Assembly: GCA_001899445.1 (NCBI GenBank)
Contig: MPOA01000006.1
Span: 124,001 to 188,000 of the forward strand
DNA length: 64,000 bases
Source: Candidatus Desulfopertinax cowenii
GTDB lineage: Bacteria; Bacillota; Desulfotomaculia; Desulfotomaculales; Desulforudaceae
Direction of reading: 5' to 3'
Shown here: positions 53,810-62,395 of the stretch, piece by piece
Layout of the letters: each line of letters starts with the position of its first letter
Numbering within the stretch: the first letter of the stretch is position 1
Notes under the pieces: generated by a model
What the model was told of the DNA's origin: nothing
Databases searched by the model: none
Seen by the model: only the letters and a program-made list of their open reading frames with translations
Position numbers and translations under genes: made by a program

Positions 53810-54604
53810 ATGGAGAGCTGGCGAGAAATGGTAGCCTTTCCCCTTACGGGCCGAAGCAGAAAACCGCGGAGCAAGGGTCTGACCATGATGTTAGACAAGG
53901 GCCTGGGGCTCGGGGAAACCAAGGATTTACTGGACATTGCCGGCGACCACGTGGATCTCATCAAACTCGGCTTCGGCACCTCCGCTCTATACCCGGACGC
54001 CATCCTCCAAAAGAAGATCGACCTGGTACGCTGCTACGGTATCGATATCTATCCCGGCGGAACCTTCCTCGAGGTAGCCATTGCCCAAGGTAAACTGCTC
54101 CCGTTTCTGCACACCGCCAAGAAACTGGGTTTCACAGCGGTGGAAATCTCCGACGGCACCCTGTTTCTCGACCAGAATATGCGGCGGAAAGCAATCTCCC
54201 TGGCGCTCGAAATGGAAATGAAGGTACTAACCGAGGTGGGCAAGAAACAGCCTAGCAGCCGGGAAAACTGCTACCACCTGGCGCGCCAGGCGCGTATGGA
54301 TCTTCAGGCGGGCGCAGCCTGGGTGATCGTGGAAGGTCGCGAATTCGGCCGGAACGTAACCGTGTACGACGGCCAGGGCCGCATTTCTGAAGAGTCGGTA
54401 GCCGTGTTCCTAGAATGCATAGACGATCCAAGCCTGCTAATCTGGGAGGCGCCGCTCAAGGAGCAACAACAGGAACTGATTCTTAGGTTCGGCCCGGACG
54501 TAAATCTCGGCAATATTCTCCCGCAGGAAATCATGTCCCTGGAAGCGCTCCGGGTGGGGCTACGGGGTGACACGCTCCGTTTCTGTTACCAGCAAATGGT
54601 CTGA
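53810..54604 (+). CDS. comA: Phosphosulfolactate synthase (ComA family)
   Basis: A 264-residue TIM-barrel enzyme that adds sulfite to phosphoenolpyruvate, giving phosphosulfolactate. This is the first step to coenzyme M in methanogens and to sulfolactate in spore-forming bacilli (YitD). Seen: GLTMMLDKGLGLGETKDLL, DLIKLGFGTSALYP, GIDIYPGGTFLEVA, AVEISDGTL, and VLTEVGKK with GAAWVIVEGREFG. I chose ATG 53810 after AAGGAG; an open frame extends further up. No comB or comC gene is visible here. The adjacent MFS gene on the same strand is 119 bases away. Confidence 0.9.
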   Translation: MESWREMVAFPLTGRSRKPRSKGLTMMLDKGLGLGETKDLLDIAGDHVDLIKLGFGTSALYPDAILQKKIDLVRCYGIDIYPGGTFLEVAIAQGKLLPFLHTAKKLGFTAVEISDGTLFLDQNMRRKAISLALEMEMKVLTEVGKKQPSSRENCYHLARQARMDLQAGAAWVIVEGREFGRNVTVYDGQGRISEESVAVFLECIDDPSLLIWEAPLKEQQQELILRFGPDVNLGNILPQEIMSLEALRVGLRGDTLRFCYQQMV

Positions 54605-54657
54605 AAACGGTAATAAAGGGAGTAGTGGGCGCATAGCTTGGCAAAAACGGAAAGGCG

Positions 54658-55116
54658 ATGTCCGTGACTCCCGAACTCATCCTGGTGGCGCTGCTCCTGA
54701 TCGGTATCCTGACCAAATCGCACCTGATCGCAGCCGCGGCCTGCATTCTGCTGATCATCAAGCTGGCCAGGATCGAGATCGTGTTTGACTTCCTCGAACA
54801 CAAGGGGCTGGAAATCGGGCTGTTGATTCTGCTGTTGACGATCATGGTGCCCCTGGCTAACGGCAAGATCGACGACCAGAACATCATCTACAACCTGACC
54901 TCGGTCCCGGGACTATTGGCCATCCTAGGCGGCGCGCTCGCCACCCACCTGAACAGTCAGGGCCTCCAGATGTTGCGGATGGACCCGGGAATCATCTTCG
55001 GCCTGATCATCGGCTCGCTGTTCGGGATCATCTTCCTGGGGGGAATTCCCGTGGGGCCGCTGATGGCGGCCGGCGTGGCCGCCCTGTTCATGGAGTTTTT
55101 CCGGTATTTCAAATAA
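54658..55116 (+). CDS. DUF441 (UPF0756) membrane protein
   Basis: A 152-residue membrane protein with four helices, of the YeaL/YtwI family, function unknown. Typical segments are GLEIGLLILLLTIMVPLA near 50-67, a PGLLAILGGALATHLNSQG region, and the last GGIPVGPLMAAGVAAL. It lies 53 bases behind the phosphosulfolactate synthase gene, probably in one transcript, ending at the terminator at 55190. Confidence 0.88.
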   Translation: MSVTPELILVALLLIGILTKSHLIAAAACILLIIKLARIEIVFDFLEHKGLEIGLLILLLTIMVPLANGKIDDQNIIYNLTSVPGLLAILGGALATHLNSQGLQMLRMDPGIIFGLIIGSLFGIIFLGGIPVGPLMAAGVAALFMEFFRYFK

Positions 55117-55189
55117 CGTGCCCGCGGTGTTGGTGCTTTAGTTCCGGTGCTCCGCGGCGGCTTCTCCCGCAGTCATCCAGGGACTTGCC

Positions 55190-55213
55190 AACGGGTTATT
55201 CAAGCCCGTTTTT
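55190..55213 (+). terminator. Intrinsic terminator after the DUF441 gene
   Basis: AACGGG and CCCGTT pair around a 9-base loop, followed by TTT and an AT-rich stretch. It overlaps the last codons of rluD on the other strand. Confidence 0.65.
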
Positions 55214-56122
55214 CATTAAGCGGTCCAGTACCGCGGCCAGCTCCGCCGGCAAGGGTGCCTCGAACACCATCCGCTCCCCGGTGCGCGGGTGGGTAAACCC
55301 CAAAGTGCCGGCGTGCAGAAACTGCCCGGACAAGCCCATTTCGGGCCGGGCGTGTCCGTACTTCAAATCCCCCACCAGCGGGTGGCCAAGATAACTCATA
55401 TGCACGCGGATCTGGTGGGTGCGTCCGGTATCCAAGGTGAGTTCCAGCAGGGCCAGGTTGCCCAGGCGCCGCAGCACCCGGTAGTGGGTCCGCGCCTGGC
55501 GGCCGGACCGGTAGTTTACCGCCATCCGCTGACGGTCCCGGGGATGCCGCCCGATCGGGGCCTCCACCGTGCCCGACTCGTGCCGGGGACAGCCGTGCAC
55601 CAGGGCGGTGTAACGGCGCAGCACTGTCCGGTTCTGCAGTTGCTCCGCCAGGGCCAGGTGAGCGGCATTATTCTTGGCGACCATCAACAGCCCAGAAGTA
55701 TCCCGGTCTAGACGGTGGACGATACCAGGACGGAGCATCCCGTTAATGCTCGACAGATCCCGGCAGTGATAAAGCAGCGCGTTCACCAGGGTGCCCGAAT
55801 AATGACCCACTGCCGGGTGCACCACCAGCCCCCGGGGCTTGTTCACCACAACCACGTCCGGGTCCTCAAAGTAAATGTCGAGGGGAATATCTTCGGGGTC
55901 GATCCGGGGAGCTTCGGGTTCCGGAACCTCTAGATAAACGCGGTCGCCCGCCTTGAGCCGGTAACTGGACCGTACCGCCTGGCCGTTAACCGAAACAAGG
56001 CCCGCGGCGATCAGCTTCTGGATGCGCGAGCGGCTCAGCTCCGGGCTCTGGTCGGCCAGAAACACGTCAATCCGGGCCTGTTCGTCCTCCGGTTCCGCCA
56101 CATAGTGGTTAAGCGTGGCCAT
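55196..56122 (-). CDS. rluD: RluA/RluD-family pseudouridine synthase
   Basis: A 308-residue enzyme that converts uridines in 23S rRNA to pseudouridine. An N-terminal S4 domain (about 14-75: DVFLADQSPELSRSRIQKLI) is followed by the catalytic domain with VNKPRGLVVHPA near 95-106, the catalytic aspartate in GIVHRLDRDTSGLL near 134-147, and TGRTHQIRVHMSYLGHPLVGD near 228-248 (core TGRTHQIRVH). It follows lspA with a 14-base overlap, the usual order in Firmicutes. Confidence 0.9.
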   Translation of the reverse strand: MATLNHYVAEPEDEQARIDVFLADQSPELSRSRIQKLIAAGLVSVNGQAVRSSYRLKAGDRVYLEVPEPEAPRIDPEDIPLDIYFEDPDVVVVNKPRGLVVHPAVGHYSGTLVNALLYHCRDLSSINGMLRPGIVHRLDRDTSGLLMVAKNNAAHLALAEQLQNRTVLRRYTALVHGCPRHESGTVEAPIGRHPRDRQRMAVNYRSGRQARTHYRVLRRLGNLALLELTLDTGRTHQIRVHMSYLGHPLVGDLKYGHARPEMGLSGQFLHAGTLGFTHPRTGERMVFEAPLPAELAAVLDRLMKNGLE

Positions 56123-56570
56123 CCGGTCCCCCCCGTTGCCCGTTTTCCCGCCGCAGGAGGAGAAAACTCAGCAGCACCGCGCCGGCCACAATGGCCACGT
56201 CCGCGACGTTGAAAACCGGCCAGAAACCCACGTCGATAAAGTCCACCACTTTTCCGCAACGCAGGCGGTCGGCCAGATTGCCAAGTGCGCCGCCGAAAAG
56301 CAATCCCACCGGCCAAACGTACCCGGCCCGGATGATCCAAGGAAGGGTCCCCAGCACCACCACCACCGTAAGAATGCCTATCGCCAGCAGCACCATCTGC
56401 CGGTCGCCCAGGATCCCGAATGCTCCCCCGGGGTTCAGCACATAGGTAAACCGCAGGATTTGCCCGGCCACCTCCGTGCTCAGTCCCGGGGCCAGCAACC
56501 GCTGCACTGCCAGCTTGGTACCCTGATCCAGGCCAAACACAGCCAGGACAATCAGCCAAAATTTAAGCAA
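56109..56570 (-). CDS. lspA: Lipoprotein signal peptidase (signal peptidase II)
   Basis: A 153-residue membrane protease with four helices that removes lipoprotein signal peptides after lipid attachment. The two catalytic aspartates lie in the motifs seen as NPGGAFGILGD (about 47-57) and GNLADRLRCGKVVDFID (about 97-113). It starts at TTG nine bases after AGGAGG and overlaps rluD. Its substrates would include the two lipoproteins in this window. Confidence 0.93.
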   Translation of the reverse strand: MLKFWLIVLAVFGLDQGTKLAVQRLLAPGLSTEVAGQILRFTYVLNPGGAFGILGDRQMVLLAIGILTVVVVLGTLPWIIRAGYVWPVGLLFGGALGNLADRLRCGKVVDFIDVGFWPVFNVADVAIVAGAVLLSFLLLRRENGQRGGPDGHA

Positions 56571-56642
56571 TCACCCACTCCTCCTGCTTCGTGTCTCCGG
56601 CGTTTACTCCGAACGCGGTATCGGACGACAACTTTGCGTCGT

Positions 56643-56671
56643 TTGCCCGTCATTACAAGACGTGTTATAAT
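56643..56671 (+). promoter_or_regulatory. selC: Promoter of selC
   Basis: TATAAT (56666-56671) lies 17 bases after TTGCCC. It is 34 bases before the tRNA and faces it. The -10 is perfect and the -35 fair. Confidence 0.75.
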
Positions 56672-56705
56672 GTAGAATGGTTTTTGCCCCCCGGTTCCAA
56701 ATCGC

Positions 56706-56799
56706 GGGAGTGGATGGGTCCTGGTGGGCCTCCTGGTCTTCAAAACCAGTCGCGGGGTGAGAAACCCTGGGTGGGTTCGATTCCCACGCACTCCCGCCA
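56706..56799 (+). tRNA. selC: tRNA-Sec (anticodon TCA)
   Basis: A 94-base tRNA with the layout of bacterial selenocysteine tRNA. The acceptor arm GGGAGTG pairs with CACTCCC before G and an encoded CCA. The anticodon stem CTGGT/ACCAG holds the loop CTTCAAA, with anticodon TCA at 56740-56742. A long variable arm (GGGG..CCCT) and the TTCGATTC T-loop follow. TCA reads UGA, so the organism inserts selenocysteine. The sel genes are not in this window. Confidence 0.95.
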
Positions 56800-56840
56800 A
56801 TCATTTCAATCCTACCCCATTCGTCGCCGGTAACGCAAAG

Positions 56841-57038
56841 TCAGCGGTTCGGACAGAAGAAGCCCCGTTTCAGCAATTCATCCCGGGGCACTTCCTGGTA
56901 TTCCACCCGGCCGTCGGCATAAACAATCATTAGCTCGATCACGTCCTCACAGAGTAGCCGGCCGTAGACGACGGCACCGAGGTGAAAAGGAAAAAGAACG
57001 GAATGGCAGTTGGTGATTTCCACCCATTCCTCGACCAC
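56841..57038 (-). CDS. Hypothetical protein, 65 residues
   Basis: A small protein I do not recognise. It contains EEWVEITNCHSVLFPFHLGAVV near the start and DVIELMIVYADGRVEYQEV (both shown for their hydrophobic-aromatic pattern), and two cysteines plus a C-terminal FFCPNR. I chose GTG 57038, a few bases after GGGGGTG; an open frame reaches 57110. It lies between selC and the rnjA terminator. Confidence 0.5.
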   Translation of the reverse strand: MVEEWVEITNCHSVLFPFHLGAVVYGRLLCEDVIELMIVYADGRVEYQEVPRDELLKRGFFCPNR

Positions 57039-57120
57039 GATCACACCCCCGCGATTATGGTACCACCAATGCCCGTGAAGGGGCAAACCATATGGTTTCC
57101 CCCAGGCCACAAAGAATAGG

Positions 57121-57144
57121 GGCCGGGGTGGTTTATCCCCGGCC
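57121..57144 (-). terminator. Stem-loop terminator of rnjA
   Basis: GGCCGGGG and CCCCGGCC form an 8-bp stem over 8 bases, seven bases past the rnjA stop. The following minus-strand bases (CCTATTCTTTG) are only moderately T-rich. Confidence 0.65.
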
Positions 57145-57150
57145 TGTACC

Positions 57151-58815
57151 TCAGGTCTCCATAATAATGGGCAGGATCATGGGTCGCCGCCCGGTCCTCT
57201 CGTACAGGAACTTGCTCAGGGCGTCCCGCACGTCCGACTTGAGAGTGGGCCAATCGCACACCCCGCGTTCGATACATCCGTCCAGGGCGTTGCGTACCCG
57301 AGTTCGGGCCGCTTCCATCAATTCCTCCGACTCGCGTACGTACACAAAACCCCGGGAGACAATGTCCGGCCCGGCCAGCACCTGCTTGGATTCTGGGTCA
57401 ATGGTGACCACCACGATCAGAATCCCGTCCTGGCCGAGCTGTTTGCGGTCCCGGAGGACAATGTTCCCCACGTCGCCGATCCCCAGACCGTCAACCAGAA
57501 TTCTGCCGGAAGAAACCCGTCCCTGGATGCGCCCCTTCTTGCGGGTGAATTCCAGCACCTGTCCGTTTTCGGCCACAAAAATATTTTCGGGCTGCACCCC
57601 CATTTCCCGGGCCAGGTCGGCGTGCTTCACCAGCATCCGGTATTCGCCGTGCACCGGTACGAAGAACTTCGGCCGCACCAGGTGTAGCATTAGTTTCAGT
57701 TCCTCGGCGCTGGGGTGTCCCGAAACGTGGATCCCGGATGCCGCTTCGTGAATGACGATCGCTCCATGCTTGTACAAGTGGTTGACGACCCGCGCCACCA
57801 ATTTCTCGTTCCCCGGTATCGGGGTGGCCGAGATGATGATGGTGTCTCCCGGCAGGATATCGACCTGGCGGTGATCCCCGAGCGCCATCCGGGTCAGGGC
57901 CGACATCGGCTCCCCCTGGCTCCCGGTGGTCAGGATTACCACCCGGTTCCGCGGCAGTCGGTTGGCCTCGTCCAGGTTGATGAGCGTTCCCGGGGGAATT
58001 TCCAGGTAACCTAGTTCGTACGCGATATTCACCACGTTGATCATGCTGCGGCCGGACACCGCCACCTTGCGCCCGTGCTTGTACGCCGCGTTGATGGCCT
58101 GCTGCAGCCGGTGCACGTTAGAAGCAAAGGTGGCCACAATGATCCGTTCTCGGCAATCACCGAACACGTCGTCAAAAGTGGCCCCGACCACCCGCTCCGA
58201 CAGGGTGTAACCCGGACGTTCCACGTTGGTGCTGTCCGAAAGCATCACCAGGACGCCCTGCTCGCCCAACCGGGCAAACCTGGGCAGATCGATCACCTCG
58301 CCGTCCACCGGGGTATAATCGATCTTGAAATCGCCGGTGTGCAACACGGTTCCAATCGGAGTGTGCAGGGCAATCCCGACCGCATCCGGAACACTGTGGG
58401 AAACCCGGATGAATTCGGCCTCAAAACAGCCAACCCGCACGGTTTCCCGCGGATTGACCGTAATCATTTTCAGTTCTTCGTCAAACACGTGCTCTTCAAG
58501 TTTCGCCTCCACCAGACCCAGCGTGAGCTTGGTGCCGTAAACGGGTACGTTAATCTGCTTGAGCACGTAAGGGAGAGCGCCGATGTGGTCTTCGTGGCCG
58601 TGCGTTAGCACAATTCCCCGTACCTGTTCCTTATTTTCCAGGAGAAACTGGATGTCGGGAATCACGATGTCGATACCCAGCATTTCCTCTTCCGGAAACG
58701 CCAGGCCGCAGTCGATAACTAAAATGTCACGGCCGCAACGCACAGCCGTGATATTCTTACCAATCTCGCCCAGGCCGCCGAGAGGTACGATTTGCAGTTT
58801 GGTCTCTTGCGCCAA
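57151..58815 (-). CDS. rnjA: Ribonuclease J
   Basis: A 554-residue metallo-beta-lactamase-fold RNase with endo- and 5'-3' exonuclease activity, central to mRNA decay and rRNA maturation in Firmicutes. The zinc-binding motif HGHEDHIG is at 72-79, SHSVPDAVG near 140, a HTGDFKID segment near 162-169, SGRSMINVV in the beta-CASP domain, and GSQGEPMSAL, HVSGHP near 365-370. The C-terminal domain is present, so it is full length. The TTG start follows AAGGAGG. It lies downstream of dapA by 41 bases on the same strand, as in many Clostridia. Confidence 0.95.
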   Translation of the reverse strand: MAQETKLQIVPLGGLGEIGKNITAVRCGRDILVIDCGLAFPEEEMLGIDIVIPDIQFLLENKEQVRGIVLTHGHEDHIGALPYVLKQINVPVYGTKLTLGLVEAKLEEHVFDEELKMITVNPRETVRVGCFEAEFIRVSHSVPDAVGIALHTPIGTVLHTGDFKIDYTPVDGEVIDLPRFARLGEQGVLVMLSDSTNVERPGYTLSERVVGATFDDVFGDCRERIIVATFASNVHRLQQAINAAYKHGRKVAVSGRSMINVVNIAYELGYLEIPPGTLINLDEANRLPRNRVVILTTGSQGEPMSALTRMALGDHRQVDILPGDTIIISATPIPGNEKLVARVVNHLYKHGAIVIHEAASGIHVSGHPSAEELKLMLHLVRPKFFVPVHGEYRMLVKHADLAREMGVQPENIFVAENGQVLEFTRKKGRIQGRVSSGRILVDGLGIGDVGNIVLRDRKQLGQDGILIVVVTIDPESKQVLAGPDIVSRGFVYVRESEELMEAARTRVRNALDGCIERGVCDWPTLKSDVRDALSKFLYERTGRRPMILPIIMET

Positions 58816-58856
58816 TAGTTCACCTCCTTAGCGGGACCACTTGAGAGCGTCTTTCA

Positions 58857-59741
58857 CTAGAGCAACTGGGCCTCCTGCAGCAAAACGCGGAGCTTTTCCT
58901 TTTCCCGTTCGTTAAGGTTGACCAACGGCGGCCGGGGCGAACCGACGGCTAGGCCCACCATCCCCAGCGCCGCCTTTACCGGTACCGGGTTGGTGGTGAT
59001 GAACATGCCCTTAAACAGCGGGAACAGGCTTCGGTGCAGCTTGCCGGCCAGCGTAACATTCCCCGACGTGAAAGCGTCGATCATCTCTTGGATCTTGGCC
59101 CCGACCAGGTGTGCGGCCACGCTCACCACTCCCTTGGCGCCGACCGCCAGCAAAGGAAGGGTCAACGAGTCGTCGCCGCTGTAGATGCTGACCTTCTCGG
59201 GAAGGACACGCCGCAGCTCGGTGGCCTGGTCCAGGTTTCCGCTCGCTTCCTTGACCGCCACGATGTTGTCGATTTCGGCCAGCCTGGCTACCGTCTGGGG
59301 CAACAGGTTTACCCCAGTACGCCCCGGAATGTTGTAAAGCATCACCGGCAGGTCTGTACTCTCGGCAATCGCGCGGAAATGCTGGTATAGTCCTTCCTGG
59401 GAGGGTTTGTTATAGTACGGGCAGACGAGCATCACCGCGTCCACACCAAGCTTTTCTGCCGCCTTGGTCAGCGTAATGCTGTCCGCCGTAGAGTAGCTCC
59501 CGGTGCCGGCCACGACGACGGCATCGCCCCCCACTTCGTCCACCACCGTCCGGAATAGTTCCAGCTTCTCGTCTTTGGACAGTGTGGGCGATTCCCCGGT
59601 CGTTCCTGCCACCACCACGCCGTCCGAACCCGTGTCCACCAGGTGTCGGGCCAGTCTTTTGGCCATCGGCAGGTTTAACTCCAGGTTCTTGCCAAAAGGC
59701 GTAACCATGGCCGTCAGTACCCGCCCAAAGTCACCAGTCAA
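58857..59741 (-). CDS. dapA: 4-hydroxy-tetrahydrodipicolinate synthase
   Basis: A 294-residue aldolase joining pyruvate and aspartate semialdehyde, the entry to lysine, cell-wall diaminopimelate and dipicolinate. Seen: GTTGESPTL near 43-51, VCPYYNKP (Tyr) near 105-112, [10 protein letters not shown] near 131-140, and the Schiff-base lysine in IVAVKEASG near 159-167. TTG 59741 follows GGAAGGTG and gives the normal N-terminus ([15 protein letters not shown]); the open frame upstream is not used. Confidence 0.95.
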   Translation of the reverse strand: MTGDFGRVLTAMVTPFGKNLELNLPMAKRLARHLVDTGSDGVVVAGTTGESPTLSKDEKLELFRTVVDEVGGDAVVVAGTGSYSTADSITLTKAAEKLGVDAVMLVCPYYNKPSQEGLYQHFRAIAESTDLPVMLYNIPGRTGVNLLPQTVARLAEIDNIVAVKEASGNLDQATELRRVLPEKVSIYSGDDSLTLPLLAVGAKGVVSVAAHLVGAKIQEMIDAFTSGNVTLAGKLHRSLFPLFKGMFITTNPVPVKAALGMVGLAVGSPRPPLVNLNEREKEKLRVLLQEAQLL

Positions 59742-59784
59742 GTTTTCACCTTCCTTGCTTTGCTTTTTGTTTCGTCCAAGCCGC

Positions 59785-60795
59785 CTACAGCAGGTTCTCG
59801 CGCACCAGCAACTCGGCGATTTGGACGGCGTTGGTGGCCGCGCCCTTGCGCAACTGGTCGGCGGCCACAAACAGATTCAGGCCGTTCTCCAGCGTATTGT
59901 CCTGGCGGATCCTGCCGACGAATACCTCGTCCCGATCGGTGACGTCCACGGGCATCGGATACCTCTTATTCGCCGGGTTATCCACGATCACAATTCCAGG
60001 AGAGCGGGACAGTATTTCGCGGGCCTGGTCTGGCAGAAGCGGTTTTTCAGTTTCCACGTTGATCGATTCCGAGTGGCTCCGAGAAACGGGAACCCGCACG
60101 GCGGTGGCGGTAATCCGCATGTTTTCGTTATGGAACATCTTGCGGGTTTCGCGGACCATTTTCCACTCTTCCTTGGTGTAGTCCAGTTCCTGAAACACGT
60201 CAATGTGCGGGATCAGGTTGAAGGCGATTTGGTGCGCGAACGCCTTTGGCGTGAACGGTTCCCCGTCCAGCACCGCCCGGGTTTGGTCGAGCAGTTCTTG
60301 CATACCCGCCGCCCCGGCTCCGGAGGCGGCCTGGTAAGTCGATACAACCACGCGCTTGATGCCGGCGGCATCGTGCAGGGGCTTTAGCGGCACGACCATG
60401 ATGATGGTGGAGCAGTTCGGGTTAGCGATGATCCCTTTGTGCCAGCGCACGTCCTCGGGGTTGACCTCGGGGACCACCAAGGGTACCTCCGGGTTCAGCC
60501 GGAAGGCGCTGGAATTGTCAATTACCACCGCGCCCGCCTTCCGGGCCGCGTCCGCAAACTCGGTGCTGGCCGCGCCGCCAGCAAACAAGGCGATGTCCAT
60601 GCCTTCGAAGGACGAAGCCCGGGTTTCTTCGACCGTCAGTTCCTCTCCGCCGTAAGCAATCTTCTTGCCCGCCGAACGTGCCGTGGCAAGCAACCGGAGC
60701 TTTGCCAGCGGAAATTTTCGCTGGGCCAGCACCTTGAGTATCTCTTGTCCCACCGCACCGGTGGCTCCAACCACACAGACGCTGTATTCGGCCAA
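59785..60795 (-). CDS. asd: Aspartate-semialdehyde dehydrogenase
   Basis: A 336-residue NADP enzyme reducing aspartyl phosphate. It has [13 protein letters not shown] near the start, the catalytic cysteine in [10 protein letters not shown] near 127-136, and [16 protein letters not shown] near 156-171. The start is TTG, eight bases after AAGGAGG. It lies between spoVFB and dapA. No aspartokinase gene is in this operon, unlike the Bacillus spoVF-asd-dapG-dapA cluster. Confidence 0.95.
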   Translation of the reverse strand: MAEYSVCVVGATGAVGQEILKVLAQRKFPLAKLRLLATARSAGKKIAYGGEELTVEETRASSFEGMDIALFAGGAASTEFADAARKAGAVVIDNSSAFRLNPEVPLVVPEVNPEDVRWHKGIIANPNCSTIIMVVPLKPLHDAAGIKRVVVSTYQAASGAGAAGMQELLDQTRAVLDGEPFTPKAFAHQIAFNLIPHIDVFQELDYTKEEWKMVRETRKMFHNENMRITATAVRVPVSRSHSESINVETEKPLLPDQAREILSRSPGIVIVDNPANKRYPMPVDVTDRDEVFVGRIRQDNTLENGLNLFVAADQLRKGAATNAVQIAELLVRENLL

Positions 60796-60814
60796 ACAGA
60801 AAACCTCCTTAGTC

Positions 60815-61402
60815 TTAGCTATATGTTACGATCAGTGGCTGTAATTGACGCCCCTGAAGTGCCTCCACTATTGTAGCTCCCAGTAAGTCCATCTTGGCGA
60901 TGAGCGAATTGGGCTTGTTCCGGGGGCTATCCTGGCCGAAGGGTACAAAATATACATTCCGGGTATTCAGAAGGCTACCTAAATTCCGGGCGTTCAAGCC
61001 GAGACCATCATTGGTGGAAATGGCGATCACTACGGGACGCTGGTTTCTGAGCTGCGCCTTGGCGGCCATCAACACCGCCCCGTCCGTGATCCCGTTCGCC
61101 AGCTTCGCCAGCGTGTTGCCGGTGCAAGGCGCGATCACCACCACATCCACTAGCTTCTGGGGACCGATCGGCTCCACGTCCACGATGCTCATCATTACCT
61201 GCTTTCCGGTGATCCGCGTTAGTCGATCCATCCACTCCCGGGCTTTGCCAAAGCGGGTGTCGACCGTGGCCACCTCCCGGGTCATGATCGGGTAGATTTC
61301 GGCCCCTTCCCGGGTGAACCGTTCTATCTGCTGGAGTACCGGTTCCAGGGTGCAGAACGACGCCGTTAGTCCAAAACCAATTTTAACGCCCGTCAGCTGC
61401 AT
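60815..61402 (-). CDS. spoVFB: Dipicolinate synthase subunit B
   Basis: A 195-residue flavoprotein-fold subunit of dipicolinate synthase, made in the mother cell for the spore core. It opens GVKIGFGLTASFCTLE and has EPIGPQKLVDVVVIAPCTGNTLAKLANGITDG (core VIAPCTGNTLAKLANG near 92-107). I chose ATG 61402, spaced seven bases after GAGGGGGTG; the start overlaps the end of spoVFA by 20 bases. Confidence 0.93.
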   Translation of the reverse strand: MQLTGVKIGFGLTASFCTLEPVLQQIERFTREGAEIYPIMTREVATVDTRFGKAREWMDRLTRITGKQVMMSIVDVEPIGPQKLVDVVVIAPCTGNTLAKLANGITDGAVLMAAKAQLRNQRPVVIAISTNDGLGLNARNLGSLLNTRNVYFVPFGQDSPRNKPNSLIAKMDLLGATIVEALQGRQLQPLIVTYS

Positions 61403-62315
61403 GGGCAAGCACCCCCTCGTGCGGCAAGTGTGTCTTGGGGGGGTGCTCTTGCAGCAACCACCGGATGGTATTGGCGATTATCCGACCCGCCGTCTTGGGC
61501 GCCACCTTTCCCGGCAGGTTCGGAGCCAGGCTAGCGTTCAACCCGAGCGCTCGGGCCGCCTCAAAATCGGTGCCGCCCGGCGCCGAAGCCAGGTCAATAA
61601 TACAGGCTTCCGGATTTACCGACTCCAGGGCCTCTCTGTCAAGGATCAGGGCGGGAACCGTGTTGAATACCAGATCCGCTCGCTTCAGATGATCGGTCAG
61701 TTGTTCCGGAGCAGCGGCTTCCAGGCCCATTTCGTACGCCCTGGCCCGGGCCGCCAGATTGCGGGCGATAACGGTGGTCCGCGCACCCAGGGCGCTCAAG
61801 GTGCGCGCCAGCGTCATCCCCACATTGCCGAACCCAAGCACCACGGCCCGGCATCCGTGGACGGTGATCGGCATCCGCTCCATGGCCAGCTGTATCGCCC
61901 CTTCAGCCGAGGGGATCGAGTTGTAGATGGCAAACTCCTGCAGTTTCGCCAACTCGACGACTCGCAATTCCAACTGGCCGGCAACGCCGGCGAGATACGG
62001 TCCGGCCATTACCGTGTAAATGGGCACTTCCCGGCCCATACTTTGCAGCAAGGCCTTGTCGATCACCGGAGACTCGCCCGACATTGTGTAAAGGCGGCCG
62101 TATTTATCAATGCCGGGCAAGGGCACAACTAAAACGTCAAGCCCGGTTAAGGCCTCGGCAGCGTTGCGGCAAACCGACACCTTGGCGCCTCGATCCGAAA
62201 CGGGTATACCCAGTACCTTCACCTGGGCACCCATGGAGGCAAATTCCTCGACTACGTAAACGCTCCGGGCGTCGCCACCCAGCACACTGATCCTTAAACC
62301 TACCAGCGGCAGCAC
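61383..62315 (-). CDS. spoVFA: Dipicolinate synthase subunit A
   Basis: A 310-residue NAD-dependent subunit. With SpoVFB it oxidises the DapA product to dipicolinic acid, which gives spores heat resistance. The start is GTG 62315 after GGGGGAGGTG. The N-terminal part has RISVLGGDARSVYVVEEF, the Rossmann motif AVVLGFGNVGMTLARTL is near 153-169, and IDLASAPGGTDFEAA lies near 238-252. Its place between dapB and spoVFB links spore chemistry to the lysine pathway. Confidence 0.94.
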   Translation of the reverse strand: MLPLVGLRISVLGGDARSVYVVEEFASMGAQVKVLGIPVSDRGAKVSVCRNAAEALTGLDVLVVPLPGIDKYGRLYTMSGESPVIDKALLQSMGREVPIYTVMAGPYLAGVAGQLELRVVELAKLQEFAIYNSIPSAEGAIQLAMERMPITVHGCRAVVLGFGNVGMTLARTLSALGARTTVIARNLAARARAYEMGLEAAAPEQLTDHLKRADLVFNTVPALILDREALESVNPEACIIDLASAPGGTDFEAARALGLNASLAPNLPGKVAPKTAGRIIANTIRWLLQEHPPKTHLPHEGVLAHAADGR

Positions 62316-62395
62316 TTTGGCACCTCCCCCTTGGTTGCTAGCCAATATATGACTAGCCGTCAAGAGTGGTGCCTGTCACCGCGGCGTGCCCGGCT

